From positions 53,906,749 to 53,970,748 of the forward strand of contig CM059193.1 in assembly GCA_030323885.1 (NCBI GenBank): a stretch of 64,000 nucleotides of DNA, in the 5' to 3' direction. Position 1 is the first letter of the stretch; every line of letters starts with the position of its first letter. Origin of the DNA: Branchipolynoe longqiensis (taxonomy: Eukaryota; Annelida; Polychaeta; Phyllodocida; Polynoidae). The notes beneath the pieces were generated by a model. That model did no database searches. It was given only the letters and a program-made list of their open reading frames with translations, and had not been told where the DNA came from. Of this stretch, positions 56,401 through 63,689 are shown one piece after another. Made by a program: the position numbers and the translations under genes.

Positions 56401-59400
56401 GGCACAGACACGACTGCACAGATGCCAAGAAGCACAGATGCACAGATCGTCGACAGAGACGAACGGCTGTAATGAAAACGGCCAGGATGAAGAAGCGCAG
56501 AACGTCAGGCCAGCTAAACAACAGGTGAGGCAGCGAGCAGTGAACACGGAGTACCGAGATGCAAGCATCGGATGCCAGGCCACTGATATTGATATATAAT
56601 TCCATCATAATATTGCTATGGACTATTAGTGATGGTAATTGTTTTGTCAATGGAAAGAAAATACAACTGAATATGTATTTTTATTGTGTCATTATGGACA
56701 ATGTGTTTTGTGGAGGCTAAGCAGCCGGACAGTTCAAAGGACTTCAGTGCCATAGTGCGCTCGGACACTCGCTAAACCTGTGGTTTAAGTTACTTACTTA
56801 CTTACACCTACTCGTTTAAGTTAAGTGCTTGTATATTTTATTGTATTACTGTATGATGAACGAGTAAACCTGGTATGTTTTATGGGGATTTTGAAACATT
56901 TCATGTCTCAGAAATACTTTGAGGGGGGGATGTGATATATGCATAATAGACGTCTAGACACGTCTGTAATATATGCAAATGAGATGACGTCACATGACTA
57001 AGTGTGCCGGAGGCCTAGACCCCTGGTCAGGGAATAAAGCATTCAGTATCCAGAAGTCAAAGTGTTCAGATGTCGTACTTTCACATATAGAACCTATGTG
57101 GACAGAAACACAGTAAATTAAGTCTTTCGGGTCATAATACCAGCGGTTGGCCTGACACAGTATTTACAATATAGGATTCGATACTATCCTGTTGTAACAC
57201 ATTAGAATTGTTAATGGTCACTGTGATGTCATCCTGAACACAGCCCCCAGGGATATATTTTGGTCAAAATACTGCTATGGAATGAATCCGAGGGTGTGCG
57301 CCCCCCAAAAGGAAATCTTGACTCCTTCCTGTGAATGGGGATTAATCACGAATAATTCACTAGATTTGTGTACGATTGAAATTTCAGGGCGAGGCAACAA
57401 AGATTCAGATATATTTCCACTAGACATAGGGACTTTTGTGGTTGTGGCATGCACAAAATTACTATTAACCTTACGGTGTTTGGGGAAAAGAGCAGCGGTC
57501 AAGGAAGTAGTTGGGCCAATTCAAGTACAAATCCCTGGTGACTGTAGTTTGGAGACTAAGCAGTGGCGAGACCAGACGGGATGGCCGAATGAGTTAGAGT
57601 GTCCATCTCCCGTGCTGGTAGATCGTGGGTTCGAACCCTGGTCGAGTCAAACCAATGACTTAAAAATGTATACTTGTCGCTTCCTAGCCAGGCGCTCGGC
57701 ATTATTAGGACAGGGCAAGGACTGGTGTGCTCAGTGTCAGGATAATGTGATTGAGTGGGATTCCAGGTCATGGTGCCGGCAGCCTGGTTTCCCAGTGGGA
57801 CAGCACTATAAAGTCACCATGAGTGCGCACTGTCACAAGCTCATTTTGTGCTTGCACAAAACTTTCGGCGCGCCCCGACGTGTTGGAGGGGGTGTTACGG
57901 ACGCGCCACCAACACGCCAGTAGCACGCTGCAACCCGTCGAACTTTCTCCCACAATGCCCAAAAGTTGGACGTGTCTCGAGCCCTAGCAAATATCTTGCG
58001 CGTTGCCGGCGCGCCGGCGGAAACGTCGTAGTGTGACAGGGCCTTAACAGACGGGATGGCCAAATGAGTTAGAACATCCGTCTCCTGTGTGGTAGATCGT
58101 GGGTTCGAATCCTGGTCGAGTCAAACCGATGACTTAAAAATGTATACTTGTCGCCTCCTAGCCAGGCGCTCGGCATTATTAGGATAGGGCAAGGAGCAGT
58201 GGAATGAGGAAGACCAATCGCCTGCGACTGAAATTTCCCCTGCTTAAACAACTAATGTACCAACAACAACAACAAAAAAAAAAACTGTAAAGGAATGGGA
58301 CAAGAAGGCAAGGGATCTTGTCAGGTATACCCTACCCCACTCAGGGATGATAGTTGTTGGTAGCGTAGCCATGATAGCAGCTATCATGGTTGTGGTACCA
58401 GTCCTTCTATGGATGAAGTGAAGAAAAAAGGTGAAGCCTTCTGCGAAAGCAAAGGACATTGTGGGGCCAAAATGGACACTGAGGCGAAGGACATTTGCGA
58501 GGACGAAATGGACACTGAGGCGAAGGACATTTGCAAGGACAAAATGGACACTAACTTGCAGGACCTCAGTGAAGTTGAGCTAGCGTCCTTGTCGTTATAA
58601 TCAACTGCCCATGCATTGTTGAACTCCACATTATGTAATCTCAACGAGAACAGTTGCTTACTACAGGAGGACATTTGCATTGCATTTATGTTTAATTCTG
58701 TATCACTTGCAGTGGTTTTGATTCCAGTTGAGGTTGACAATGTAACTTGTATCGATTGCCATGGTTTTGATTCCAGTTAAGGTTGAAAAGGTAACTTGTA
58801 TCGCTTGCGGTGGTTTTAATTCTTTTTGGTTGGGTGCAATCTTAAAGTACCTTTGCGGGAGTGTCAGCTGATGGTGAGGGGTACCATGGTTGGAGTTTTG
58901 AAGACAAGTAGCTTGAAAACTTTCAGTGGGAGAGGAGTGTAAAGAATGAACGGGTAGTGTCTTTATCTTGGTTCATTTTGAACATTAAATCTACAGTATA
59001 TAGTTATGAGTAAGTAACTAGCAGACTCCATGCAGGAAACTCAGTGGTGGAAGGGAGGCCTGTTGACCCGTCGTGAACCAGGCTGGAGTTCTCAATCTCT
59101 AGGGCCCAAGGGCGCAGGTGGGATGGATGTTGGCCGAAGTGTGGGCCGGGGAGGAGGCACAGGGGGGGGATGCTGTGGGTGTGTGGGTACTGATTGTACC
59201 GATTGTGCTGATTAGAAAGAGTCGTAAATACATGGGAACAGCTACTGGTAAACATTGTTGATTGATTGATTGGTGGTTTCTTTAAGCCATGTTGGCAGCA
59301 TAAGCCATATTCACGAGAATTGGTAAACAGAATACAGGGAAGGAATACTCAGTTGGTGTTTATCTTAAGTACCCGTAAACACATTGAAGGACGCATGAGG

Positions 59401-62400
59401 TGGAGTTGAGGACATGACCATCCCAAAGGACGCATGCAGGGGAGCTGAGGACACAGTAGTCCAGAGGCAAAGTGGTAAACAGAAAGGGGTATATAAGGGG
59501 AGTTTAGAACCATTAAAATCTGAGGTCCCATGAGGGAACCCCATGGGGTTCCATCAGGGAGCCCCGTGAGGTCCCATCAGGGAGCCCTGTGAGGTCCCAT
59601 CAGGGAGCCCAGTGAGGTCCCATCAGGGAGCCCTACGTGGCCCCCAAAACAAATCCACAAGCTAAAGTAAACGGGAGGCAACCAACCCCGACTAACCCAC
59701 CACCCCTGGCTCACACCCCGCCAGGGCTCAACACAACACAACATCGGTTCCCGCTTCGATCACCGATGGAGTGGGTTCTGGTGCCGTGGACGCCAAGTCA
59801 CACCCACCCACCACACCCTGGTCCAGGAGCTCTGATGGCCCTGTATCACCCACCCTACGACGGGGGCCTGGAGGACCAACGCGCTGCCCATGGCCCTGTT
59901 GCCAACGACACCGGATCCCACTTTGCTCTCCTGTCGAGGTACAGGACCGTGGGCCCCAAGAATGTGTTGCCATCTGCCGGGCCACCACCGCACCATGCCA
60001 CCACTGCACCAACACCACAAAGAGACCCCCGCTCCCCCTGCCACCCCACAAGTAGAAGAGCTGCAAGAAAGAAGGAGGGGGGGAAACCCACAAAAAACAA
60101 AAACTACCAAAAACGGGCATTTTTAACGGTGCCGTTTAACAATGCTGCAGTCCTGCAGCCAGTGACCTCTAGGTCACAAACCGCCCCCATAACTAAACAT
60201 TAAAAGCCAGTCCAACTGTAGCTCAAAGGACGATGGTGTTGTTCATTCATTGGGGGACTCACTGGGCAACAAGCAGCAGCAACGACGTGGTTATGGAGGA
60301 GCATAAGCCAAGCAGCAGCAGCAGCAGATGTGGTTATGCAGGAGCATAAGCCAAGCAGCAACAGAGGCAGGGTTATGCAGGAGCATAATCCATAGACACG
60401 AGACGGCTCAGTAAAGTGAACCCACGACACCACGGCAACGCCGAACGGGGTTCTGACTTTACAAGCGGTTACGTGTTAATACCCATCTGCACAGTGGTAG
60501 GTCACTCTACTCTTCAACCTAGGTGGTAATAAACTGGTGGGTAGCGACCCCAAAGTTTGAAGTAACTACAGCCTATTCAATACATAACCCAATAGGAGGA
60601 ACCCATGGTGTATTACAATAGGTCCCAGTTCCCCCAAATGTGATGCATGGTACTTAGTTAACAATTGTTGTTTAAAGTAAAGTGCCACAGAGACTTGAAT
60701 TCCCTACATAGACACTACTAGTACTATGCCTCTACTTTAACCGCTGGGCTACAGGATCAGTATTTAATTTAAATATTATCGCATTGGCTATTCGCAGAGC
60801 TGTTCTGCGAATTATATTATTGGTGCATCCTTGTCTTATCATAACTGGAATCAAATAATTCCAATTGTGACAATTCTTAATATTTGTTCTTCTACCAGTC
60901 AAATAAATTTTCTTTTGCTCTCTCTGATATATTTGTGCAAATGTTTGCATATATATATATATGTAAGGTACTTGTTCTGTTATCTGTAAGTAAAGGGGTT
61001 GAATCCCTTCGGTGTCTTACTTTTCTTAAATAAGTTTAATTTCCATATACATGTGTTTCTGATTCATCACTATCGGGAAATTAATTATGCAGTGAAATTG
61101 TATGAACCAATGTTATTCATTAGATCAAATATAACTCATGTATGTGTCTCCACTCAAATCTTGAAATACTTTCACTCTCTTCGTTCCATTCTCACCCAGT
61201 CTTTTACAACAAAGGAAGTGGATCCTGGATATTTATGACCCCAACACTCTTCCTGCACATATTTGGTTATACAGTAAAACCTCTCTAACCCCCCACCTCT
61301 TCAGATCGACCACTCCCCTAAACCGATCGCTTTATTTGAGTCCTAAACAATCACCTATACAATACCATTGTAACGATTAAAAGAAACTCCCTAAACCGAC
61401 AACCTCCAAATATGGACCATGTAAAGTTGGTCCTATGGTCGATCGATTTAGAGAGGTTTTACTGTATACAATGGAAAACTGTGCGAAGTTGTGCTTGGAG
61501 AACATTTGTCACAGTAGGCCTAGAGTTTCCATGCAGCGTTCACAATGCCACTTTTCAGTTCACTTACAAAATTGCTATTTGTCGCTACCTAACCAGTGCT
61601 AACCTGGTGTTCAGCATTATTAGAATAGGGCAATGACTGGTTTGCTCAGTATCCGGATAATGCGACTGTGTGGGACATCGGGTCATGGTGCCGGTGGTCT
61701 GGTCTCCAAATGGGGCAGCACTATAAAGTCGACATGTGTGCACACTATCACAAGTCAGTACCCATCCTGATATGACGATGTTATGGCACTGCTGCGCCAA
61801 CAATTTTACACTGCAAACAGCATGCATGACCTTTTTACTCAAGTAAAACAAGAAGACATTTTATTTTAGCCTTTTTGAGGGCAGCTGGTCTGTACCACCT
61901 CACATAGTTCATCAAAACAATTTTTATTTATTAATTCTTTCATCTATTTTATTTAATTATATGATTGAGCTTTTAAAAATGCATAAGTATCTATTGACAC
62001 ATAATTGATTGTATGCTTTTACATTATATATAAAGGCAATGGTTGAATTAAAAACAAACAATTTTCGCCATGAATATGACCTTTGCTGCAGACACGGCAT
62101 AAAGAAACCACCAATCAATCAAATGATATGACCTTAGATATTGCTAGGAAGTACAACCCAAGCTAACAAACTTACAATCCCAGGGTCACCAGATGGGGTG
62201 GCTGAATGAGTTGAACGTCCGTACCCTGTTTTGGGAGATTGGGGGATCTGAATCCACAAGTTTGTGGGTTTGAACCCTGGTCGAGTCAAACCAATGACTT
62301 AAAAATTGATACTTGTTGCTTCCTAGCCTAGTGCTCGGCATTACTAGGATAGGGCAAGGACTGGTTTGCTTGGTGTCAGGATAATGTGACTGAGTGGGAT

Positions 62401-62974
62401 ATCAGGTCATGGTGCTGGCGGTCTGATTTCCCAGTGGGGCAGCACTATAAAGTCGCCATGAGTGCGCACTGTCACAAGTCGGTACCCGTCCTGATATGAC
62501 CTTAGATGTTGCTAGGACGTAAAATAACAAACAAATACAATCCCTGGCCGTGCTTTAAATAGGTCAACGCCCAGTTCCATATAAGTCACATTTAAGGGGT
62601 CACACAACTTTCCTGACCGAAGACGCCAACCATCACAAACATATACACACATTTATATCTGAACAGTGCGATTGAATTGTATTATAACGTAATTCTACGT
62701 CACCATAAGCTACACATCTATAACAGCTGAGTCCAAAGCCACGTTATCAATATTTATATCAGCACATACCATAAAGCATAATATTAATACCGAGTACGCA
62801 ACGAGTGGCGTTCGGTGTTTTTACTGTTTACAATGACGCTCGGCAGCGACAGCGTTTAATTGTAATCTTGATGGATACATAGGTCTACTAAGTCTGGTTA
62901 TGCGACACTTTACCTGCCACTGACATCACAAGTAGAAGGAAACACAGCGTGTGAACCGCTTGCACACCCTGCAT
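46308..62974 (-). CDS. ENDOU: EndoU-family secreted endoribonuclease, five-exon gene
   Basis: The joined coding exons (62974-62914, 53840-53657, 48857-48658, 48303-48068, 46544-46308) total 918 bp and 305 residues. Every intron is GT-AG and every phase matches. Residues 1-20 are a signal peptide with hydrophobic core CFLLLVMSVA. The rest is one EndoU (XendoU) domain, the metal-dependent uridylate-specific RNase fold. Two catalytic histidines are in GWEHVFAGE (His186, with adjacent Glu185) and GYHNWARLY (His203). The lysine of the family triad is probably in GRKKPVSTMF (Lys241/242), followed by the conserved FVGTSAEYEMAVYTLCF block. Five N-x-S/T sites (in NIS, NMT, NKT twice, NAT) fit secretion. 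The length suits a single-domain EndoU; I see no somatomedin-B domain. Introns 1 and 2 are full of transposons. Family identity is strong; substrate and tissue are unknown. Confidence 0.9.
46587..47790. repeat. TTGATTTG-rich repeat with higher-order duplication
   Basis: A 12-bp GATTTGTATGTT theme and TTGATTGATTGG blocks fill intron 4. The block starting near 46590 (GTTGGTTGATTGATTGG) is repeated with the same succession of variants from about 47110, a period near 520 bp. ORFs here are artefacts of the repeat. Confidence 0.85.
47815..47836. repeat. C-rich homopolymer tract
   Basis: Runs of C between the repeat block and EndoU exon 4. Confidence 0.85.
48068..48303 (-). CDS. ENDOU: EndoU gene exon 4 (both catalytic histidines)
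   Basis: The 236-bp exon lies between acceptor GAACAG and donor GTGAGT and covers residues 149-227. It carries SGWEHVFAGEYG and KGYHNWARLYIDEKKG, the two histidine motifs that define the XendoU active site. The short 354-bp intron between exons 3 and 4 is the only compact intron in the gene. Confidence 0.92.
48418..48480 (+). mobile_element. Leu-like SINE head fragment
   Basis: GGATCACTGAATGAGTTGAG and TCCATCTCCGGTTTTGGTAG, in EndoU intron 3. Confidence 0.65.
48658..48857 (-). CDS. ENDOU: EndoU gene exon 3
   Basis: The 200-bp exon lies between acceptor ATTTTAG and donor GTAAGG and covers residues 82-149. It holds the conserved TYxxFxxLIDxY-like segment (here TAYFAIRPLIDIY) and the GPFKILHKWLVSNG helix that precedes the catalytic half in EndoU proteins. 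It ends with one base (G), which joins GT of exon 4 to make Gly149. Confidence 0.88.
49050..49745 (-). repeat. 205-bp satellite, inverted copy
   Basis: Same unit as 8530-9160 on the other strand; GATTGCTCACGGCCATTGAC-type boxes recur at a spacing of 204 bp (49301, 49505, 49709). Located in EndoU intron 2. Confidence 0.9.
49746..49989. other. No gene recognised
   Basis: Short AT-rich spacer after the satellite. Confidence 0.45.
49990..50235 (-). CDS. Unrecognised exon-like ORF
   Basis: About 80 codons free of repeats, reading CDKRTRVLCEQLISMYGLF, LSHLTVPPMTGHLLYQMDD then ADFMPCSQQYVRTTLGS. An AG preceded by GTAGTAC lies at its start. The sequence looks protein-like (hydrophobic/charged pattern, conserved-looking PP, G and DD) but I cannot name it. 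It could be a piece of a mobile element. Confidence 0.3.
50277..50590. repeat. Foldback unit made of DIRS termini
   Basis: Arms 50277-50366 and 50502-50590 are inverted copies of about 89 bp (AGATTAGTTAGACGAATCTT outermost), with a 135-bp loop. Arms and loop match, inverted, the D1 3' structure (7672-7925). It abuts D2 with one base between. Confidence 0.8.
50592..50635 (-). repeat. D2 3' inverted terminal repeat
   Basis: TTTTACCTCGGTATATAGCC ... CTAGGGAGA; pairs with 53101-53144 with about one mismatch. Confidence 0.88.
50792..51754 (-). pseudogene. D2 tyrosine recombinase
   Basis: The core-binding domain (SHAWRKGTVKMYSTYLKKWG, YGAINAARCALSIILPRIEG) is followed, after one in-frame TAG at 51418-51416, by a full catalytic domain: VTGHRGQTIVAL (Arg I), SHSTRGAMVSK (His-x-x-Arg), LAHAGWKTE (Trp) and ARHYNKRL (Tyr). 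This is the domain that D1 lacks. Confidence 0.87.
51755..52271 (-). pseudogene. D2 RNase H remnant
   Basis: It starts mid-domain after the deletion junction (LTDNTTAMAYVRNMGGTKS) and continues IAHIPGIQNILADKKSR and VDLFASRNNFKIDKYVSWHP. A frameshift near 51770 precedes the recombinase. Confidence 0.8.
52272..52397 (-). pseudogene. D2 ORF1 start, truncated
   Basis: ATG at 52397 begins MATKRNKVSPAAAEG and runs 41 codons to TAA at 52274-52272, created at the deletion junction. It matches the D1 ORF1 start in position and first residues only. Confidence 0.7.
52398..53100 (-). other. D2 5' leader
   Basis: Non-coding. The part 52500-52680 aligns with the first 200 bases of the window (TTTTCTTCAACTTG, CATACCATTTAGCTTA). 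Confidence 0.75.
53101..53144 (-). repeat. D2 5' inverted terminal repeat
   Basis: Complement of 50592-50635. The neighbouring ACCCGGATGTGCTTACCTC (53081-53100) is also present in the foldback loop. Confidence 0.88.
53145..53560. repeat. AT-rich (TA)n region
   Basis: Several TATATA tracts (53150-53175, 53315-53470). No gene. Confidence 0.85.
53657..53840 (-). CDS. ENDOU: EndoU gene exon 2
   Basis: The exon runs from acceptor CCCTCAG (ends 53841) to donor GTGAGT (starts 53656), 184 bp, residues 21-82. It encodes the N-terminal helical part of the EndoU domain, including SDAELLTISRRMW, which matches the family pattern of a Ser/Asp-x-Glu-Leu helix followed by a Trp. Two bases at the end (GA) pair with the first C of exon 3 to give Asp82. 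Confidence 0.85.
53868..54035. repeat. Duplicated segment, copy 1
   Basis: Contains GTCATTTTGTACTAAA, TGTGATGGACC, CACATCTCAGGG and CCTGGTTTATTC; repeated at 54372-54560 with a SINE between. Confidence 0.75.
54045..54352 (-). mobile_element. Leu-like SINE, full length
   Basis: Reverse orientation, TTTATGTCCTGGCAACATC to a tRNA head ending TATTCGGCCAACGCTCCC. It sits between the two duplicated segments. Confidence 0.85.
54372..54560. repeat. Duplicated segment, copy 2
   Basis: See 53868-54035; about 80-90% identical by eye. Confidence 0.75.
54823..55099 (+). pseudogene. Envelope-like relic, segment 1 (cleavage site and fusion-like region)
   Basis: The frame reads RSLPKGERRMKRGLVDVIG then HICQVLFGVATVSDIN. 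A basic furin-like site followed by GL..-IG....LFG is the hallmark of baculovirus F-type/errantivirus-type envelope proteins. No signal peptide is found, and stops lie just upstream (54808, 54814 region). The segment ends where a MITE is inserted. It is antisense to EndoU, in intron 1. Relic only: no gag or pol of the same element is adjacent. Confidence 0.6.
55100..55431. mobile_element. Tigger-like MITE inside the envelope-like relic
   Basis: Ends begin CAGATGAACC and mirror each other over 24 bp with one mismatch. TA on both sides (55098-55099, 55432-55433). A SINE 3' fragment is embedded at about 55236-55280. Confidence 0.85.
55236..55282 (-). mobile_element. SINE 3' fragment inside the MITE
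   Basis: CGTCCTAGCAACATCTAAGG and GATGGGTACCGACTTGTGAC, reverse orientation. Confidence 0.75.
55434..55797 (+). pseudogene. Envelope-like relic, segment 2 (heptad region)
   Basis: The frame resumes in register after the MITE (VNLTQKYVQENRFNIEDLQ, a coiled-coil-like stretch). A frameshift near 55555 leads to NLALARSIDQIIEELEVMY, which fits the envelope helical region, and then ENTLSISELEEILVKIRKWG. It is cut at 55797 by G3. Confidence 0.58.
55798..55911 (+). repeat. G3 5' LTR
   Basis: TGATATAGACGTCTAGATG ... GGGGAATAAATTTCACA. Confidence 0.88.
55912..56220 (+). pseudogene. G3 gag remnant
   Basis: AYDIYAIAAG and QCCIFLHVAGEEAQKVFANM align with gag of G1 and G2. Frame changes and a TGA interrupt it, and it ends near the YCVG position. 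No protease, RT or integrase follows. Confidence 0.82.
56931..57085 (+). repeat. G3 3' LTR
   Basis: TGTGATATATGCATAATAG ... GTCGTACTTTCACA; 155 bp. Confidence 0.9.
57091..57566 (+). pseudogene. Envelope-like relic, segment 3 (Cys-rich region)
   Basis: After the G3 target repeat the frames read VFRVIIPAVGLTQYLQYRIR, then (frame from 57282) CEWGLITNNSLDLCTIEISG and GPIQVQIPGDCSLETKQW. The spacing of Cys residues and the IPxxCSL-type ending resemble the ectodomain of F-type envelope proteins. It ends at a SINE composite. Confidence 0.58.
57567..58194 (+). mobile_element. SINE/MITE/SINE composite with one target duplication
   Basis: The block is bracketed by AGCAGTGG (57559-57566, 58195-58202). 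Leu-like SINE head and body 57567-57840, then a CG-rich piece (57846-58045) ending GTGTGACAGGGCCTTAA, which looks like a Harbinger-type end, then a second SINE head 58046-58194 truncated in its body. Confidence 0.78.
58203..58421 (+). pseudogene. Envelope-like relic, segment 4 (membrane anchor)
   Basis: The segment 3 frame resumes at the end of the composite. It is open except for TAA 58245-58247, and ends in a hydrophobic anchor (VVGSVAMIAAIMVVVPVLLW) with a very short tail and TGA at 58419-58421. A C-terminal transmembrane segment is what an envelope protein needs. Confidence 0.62.
58455..58570 (+). repeat. 36-bp tandem repeat
   Basis: GACACTGAGGCGAAGGACAT plus TTGCGAGGACGAAATG occurs about 2.5 times. 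Confidence 0.85.
58690..58815 (+). repeat. About 55-bp tandem repeat
   Basis: GTGGTTTTGATTCCAGTT and AACTTGTATCG recur about three times. Confidence 0.8.
59263..59330 (-). repeat. Dispersed repeat tail
   Basis: TTGATTGATTGGTGGTTTCT and GCATAAGCCATATTCACGA; inverted relative at 62060-62130 (AAGAAACCACCAATCAATCA). Confidence 0.65.
59519..59640 (+). repeat. 23-bp minisatellite
   Basis: GTGAGGTCCCATCAGGGAGC-type unit, about four to five copies, ending at the start of a proline-rich ORF. Confidence 0.88.
59637..60203 (+). CDS. Proline-rich ORF of unknown function
   Basis: 188 codons, rich in Pro, Thr, His and Arg, with a basic stretch RRAARKKEGGKPTKNKNYQK near the end. A neighbouring frame over the same DNA is Cys-rich (CCQRHRIPLCS, CHHCTN), so the true frame is uncertain. 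A TATATAAG box lies upstream at 59490. It may be a fragment of a mobile-element gag. I recognise no domain. Confidence 0.3.
   Translation: MAPKTNPQAKVNGRQPTPTNPPPLAHTPPGLNTTQHRFPLRSPMEWVLVPWTPSHTHPPHPGPGALMALYHPPYDGGLEDQRAAHGPVANDTGSHFALLSRYRTVGPKNVLPSAGPPPHHATTAPTPQRDPRSPCHPTSRRAARKKEGGKPTKNKNYQKRAFLTVPFNNAAVLQPVTSRSQTAPITKH
60285..60395 (+). repeat. Direct repeats (TTATGCAGGAGCATAAGCC)
   Basis: Three imperfect copies with AGCAGCAGCA linkers. Confidence 0.8.
60660..60765 (-). mobile_element. tRNA-like SINE head, degraded
   Basis: On the minus strand GTAGCCCAGCGGTTAAAGTA resembles an A box and AATTCAAGTCTCTG a weak B box. Family distinct from the others. Confidence 0.4.
60766..61271. other. 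No gene recognised
   Basis: AT-rich sequence in EndoU intron 1. Confidence 0.5.
61272..61464. mobile_element. Tigger/pogo-like MITE, 193 bp
   Basis: CAGTAAAACCTCTCTAA at both ends, inverted and perfect over 17 bp, flanked by TA (61270-61271, 61465-61466). Inner CCTAAACCGA motifs recur. Confidence 0.9.
61575..61785 (+). mobile_element. Leu-like SINE body fragment
   Basis: ATTATTAGAATAGGGCAATG, CTCAGTATCCGGATAATG and GCAGCACTATAAAGTCGAC; head missing. Confidence 0.78.
62124..62170 (+). mobile_element. SINE 3' end fragment
   Basis: TGATATGACCTTAGATATTG followed by CTAGGAAGTACAACC. Confidence 0.65.
62190..62535 (+). mobile_element. Full-length Leu-like SINE
   Basis: Head with GATGGGGTGGCTGAATGAG and GGGTTTGAACCC, and body to GATGTTGCTAGGACGTAAAA. 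Closely similar to 18618-18967. Located in EndoU intron 1 on the opposite strand. Confidence 0.88.
62536..62913. other. Intron 1 start, no other feature
   Basis: Nothing beyond the donor site at 62913. Confidence 0.5.
62914..62974 (-). CDS. ENDOU: EndoU gene exon 1 (start codon, signal peptide)
   Basis: ATG at 62974, in context ATCGCCATGC, opens 20 codons rich in Leu, Val and Phe, followed by one base before a GTAAAG donor. The single G left over joins the GT that opens exon 2 to make Gly21. The 61-bp length and phase fit the next exon exactly, which is why this distant piece was chosen as the first coding exon. A 5' UTR must lie above 62974. An AT-rich TATA-like stretch occurs around 63077-63088 on this strand, but it is not a supported promoter. 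Confidence 0.75.
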
Positions 62975-63689
62975 GGCGATGGATCTCCTGGAGTAAGATC
63001 TCTGATGCAGTTGGTGCCCGTGTGACTACTGGTAACACTCATGTGTGTAAGTGTTGATAGGCAGACTTGTGACAGTATATTTATCTGAATCTGACTCTTG
63101 GGTGGTTCGTAACCTTGACGGTTACAGGCTGCTACGCCCGGTCCACGCTTGGCGAGAATCCGTCGCGAATAGGCCTACAGTTGAACGGTGACAGCTTTTC
63201 TTCTTTTGTGGGTGGGTGGAGCATGGTGGATCGGGGAGAGGGGGGGGGGGGGGGGAATTGCCCGTTATCACGCCCTATTTAATATTTTACTACTAGTCCG
63301 TTGGTTCATAGAGTAGTAGGCCTACAGGGGCGTAGCTATCTAGACCTTTAACGATGTGTGCTCCAAAATTTCGGCAGGGGGTTTAGGGGGCCGCTTAAGC
63401 TTAAGCTGGCGGATTTTACACATTTTAGACTTGAGTTTTCGACACTCCAGACTACTACATGCCTCCTCTCTCTCTCTCTCTTTATTATTTTTTATTTAAT
63501 TTTTTTTTGACAAAACGATGTGAACGTTTTGGTGTACACGCGTACGCCTAGCTATGCCCCTAGCCTAATGCCGGCAGGTTATGGGGTGTAGGAGTTCATT
63601 TTTTCGGCCCGCTGCCTTGGCAGTGGCTGGTATCAATGAATCAATAGGATACAGCTATAATAGGCCTTGGACCTGTTAGCCGCTCTAAA
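62975..63689. other. EndoU 5' UTR/upstream region
   Basis: A TATA-like AT stretch is near 63077-63088, a G run at 63239-63255 and a (CT)n tract at 63466-63482. Transcription start not determinable. Confidence 0.4.

Larger units (their letters stand above)
55798..57085 (+). mobile_element. Small Ty3/Gypsy element G3, non-autonomous
   Basis: 5' LTR 55798-55911, 3' LTR 56931-57085, flanking duplication TATAG (55793-55797, 57086-57090), primer site TGGTGTCAGA and purine tract GAGGGGGGGA. The internal region of about 1 kb holds only the first part of gag and a 3' tail. The 5' LTR starts AG instead of TG and lacks about 40 bp before its end. Confidence 0.92.

Noticed and set aside
58409..58600. 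63-codon acidic repeat ORF
   Set aside because: It overlaps a 36-bp tandem repeat after the envelope-like stop codon; no evidence it is translated.
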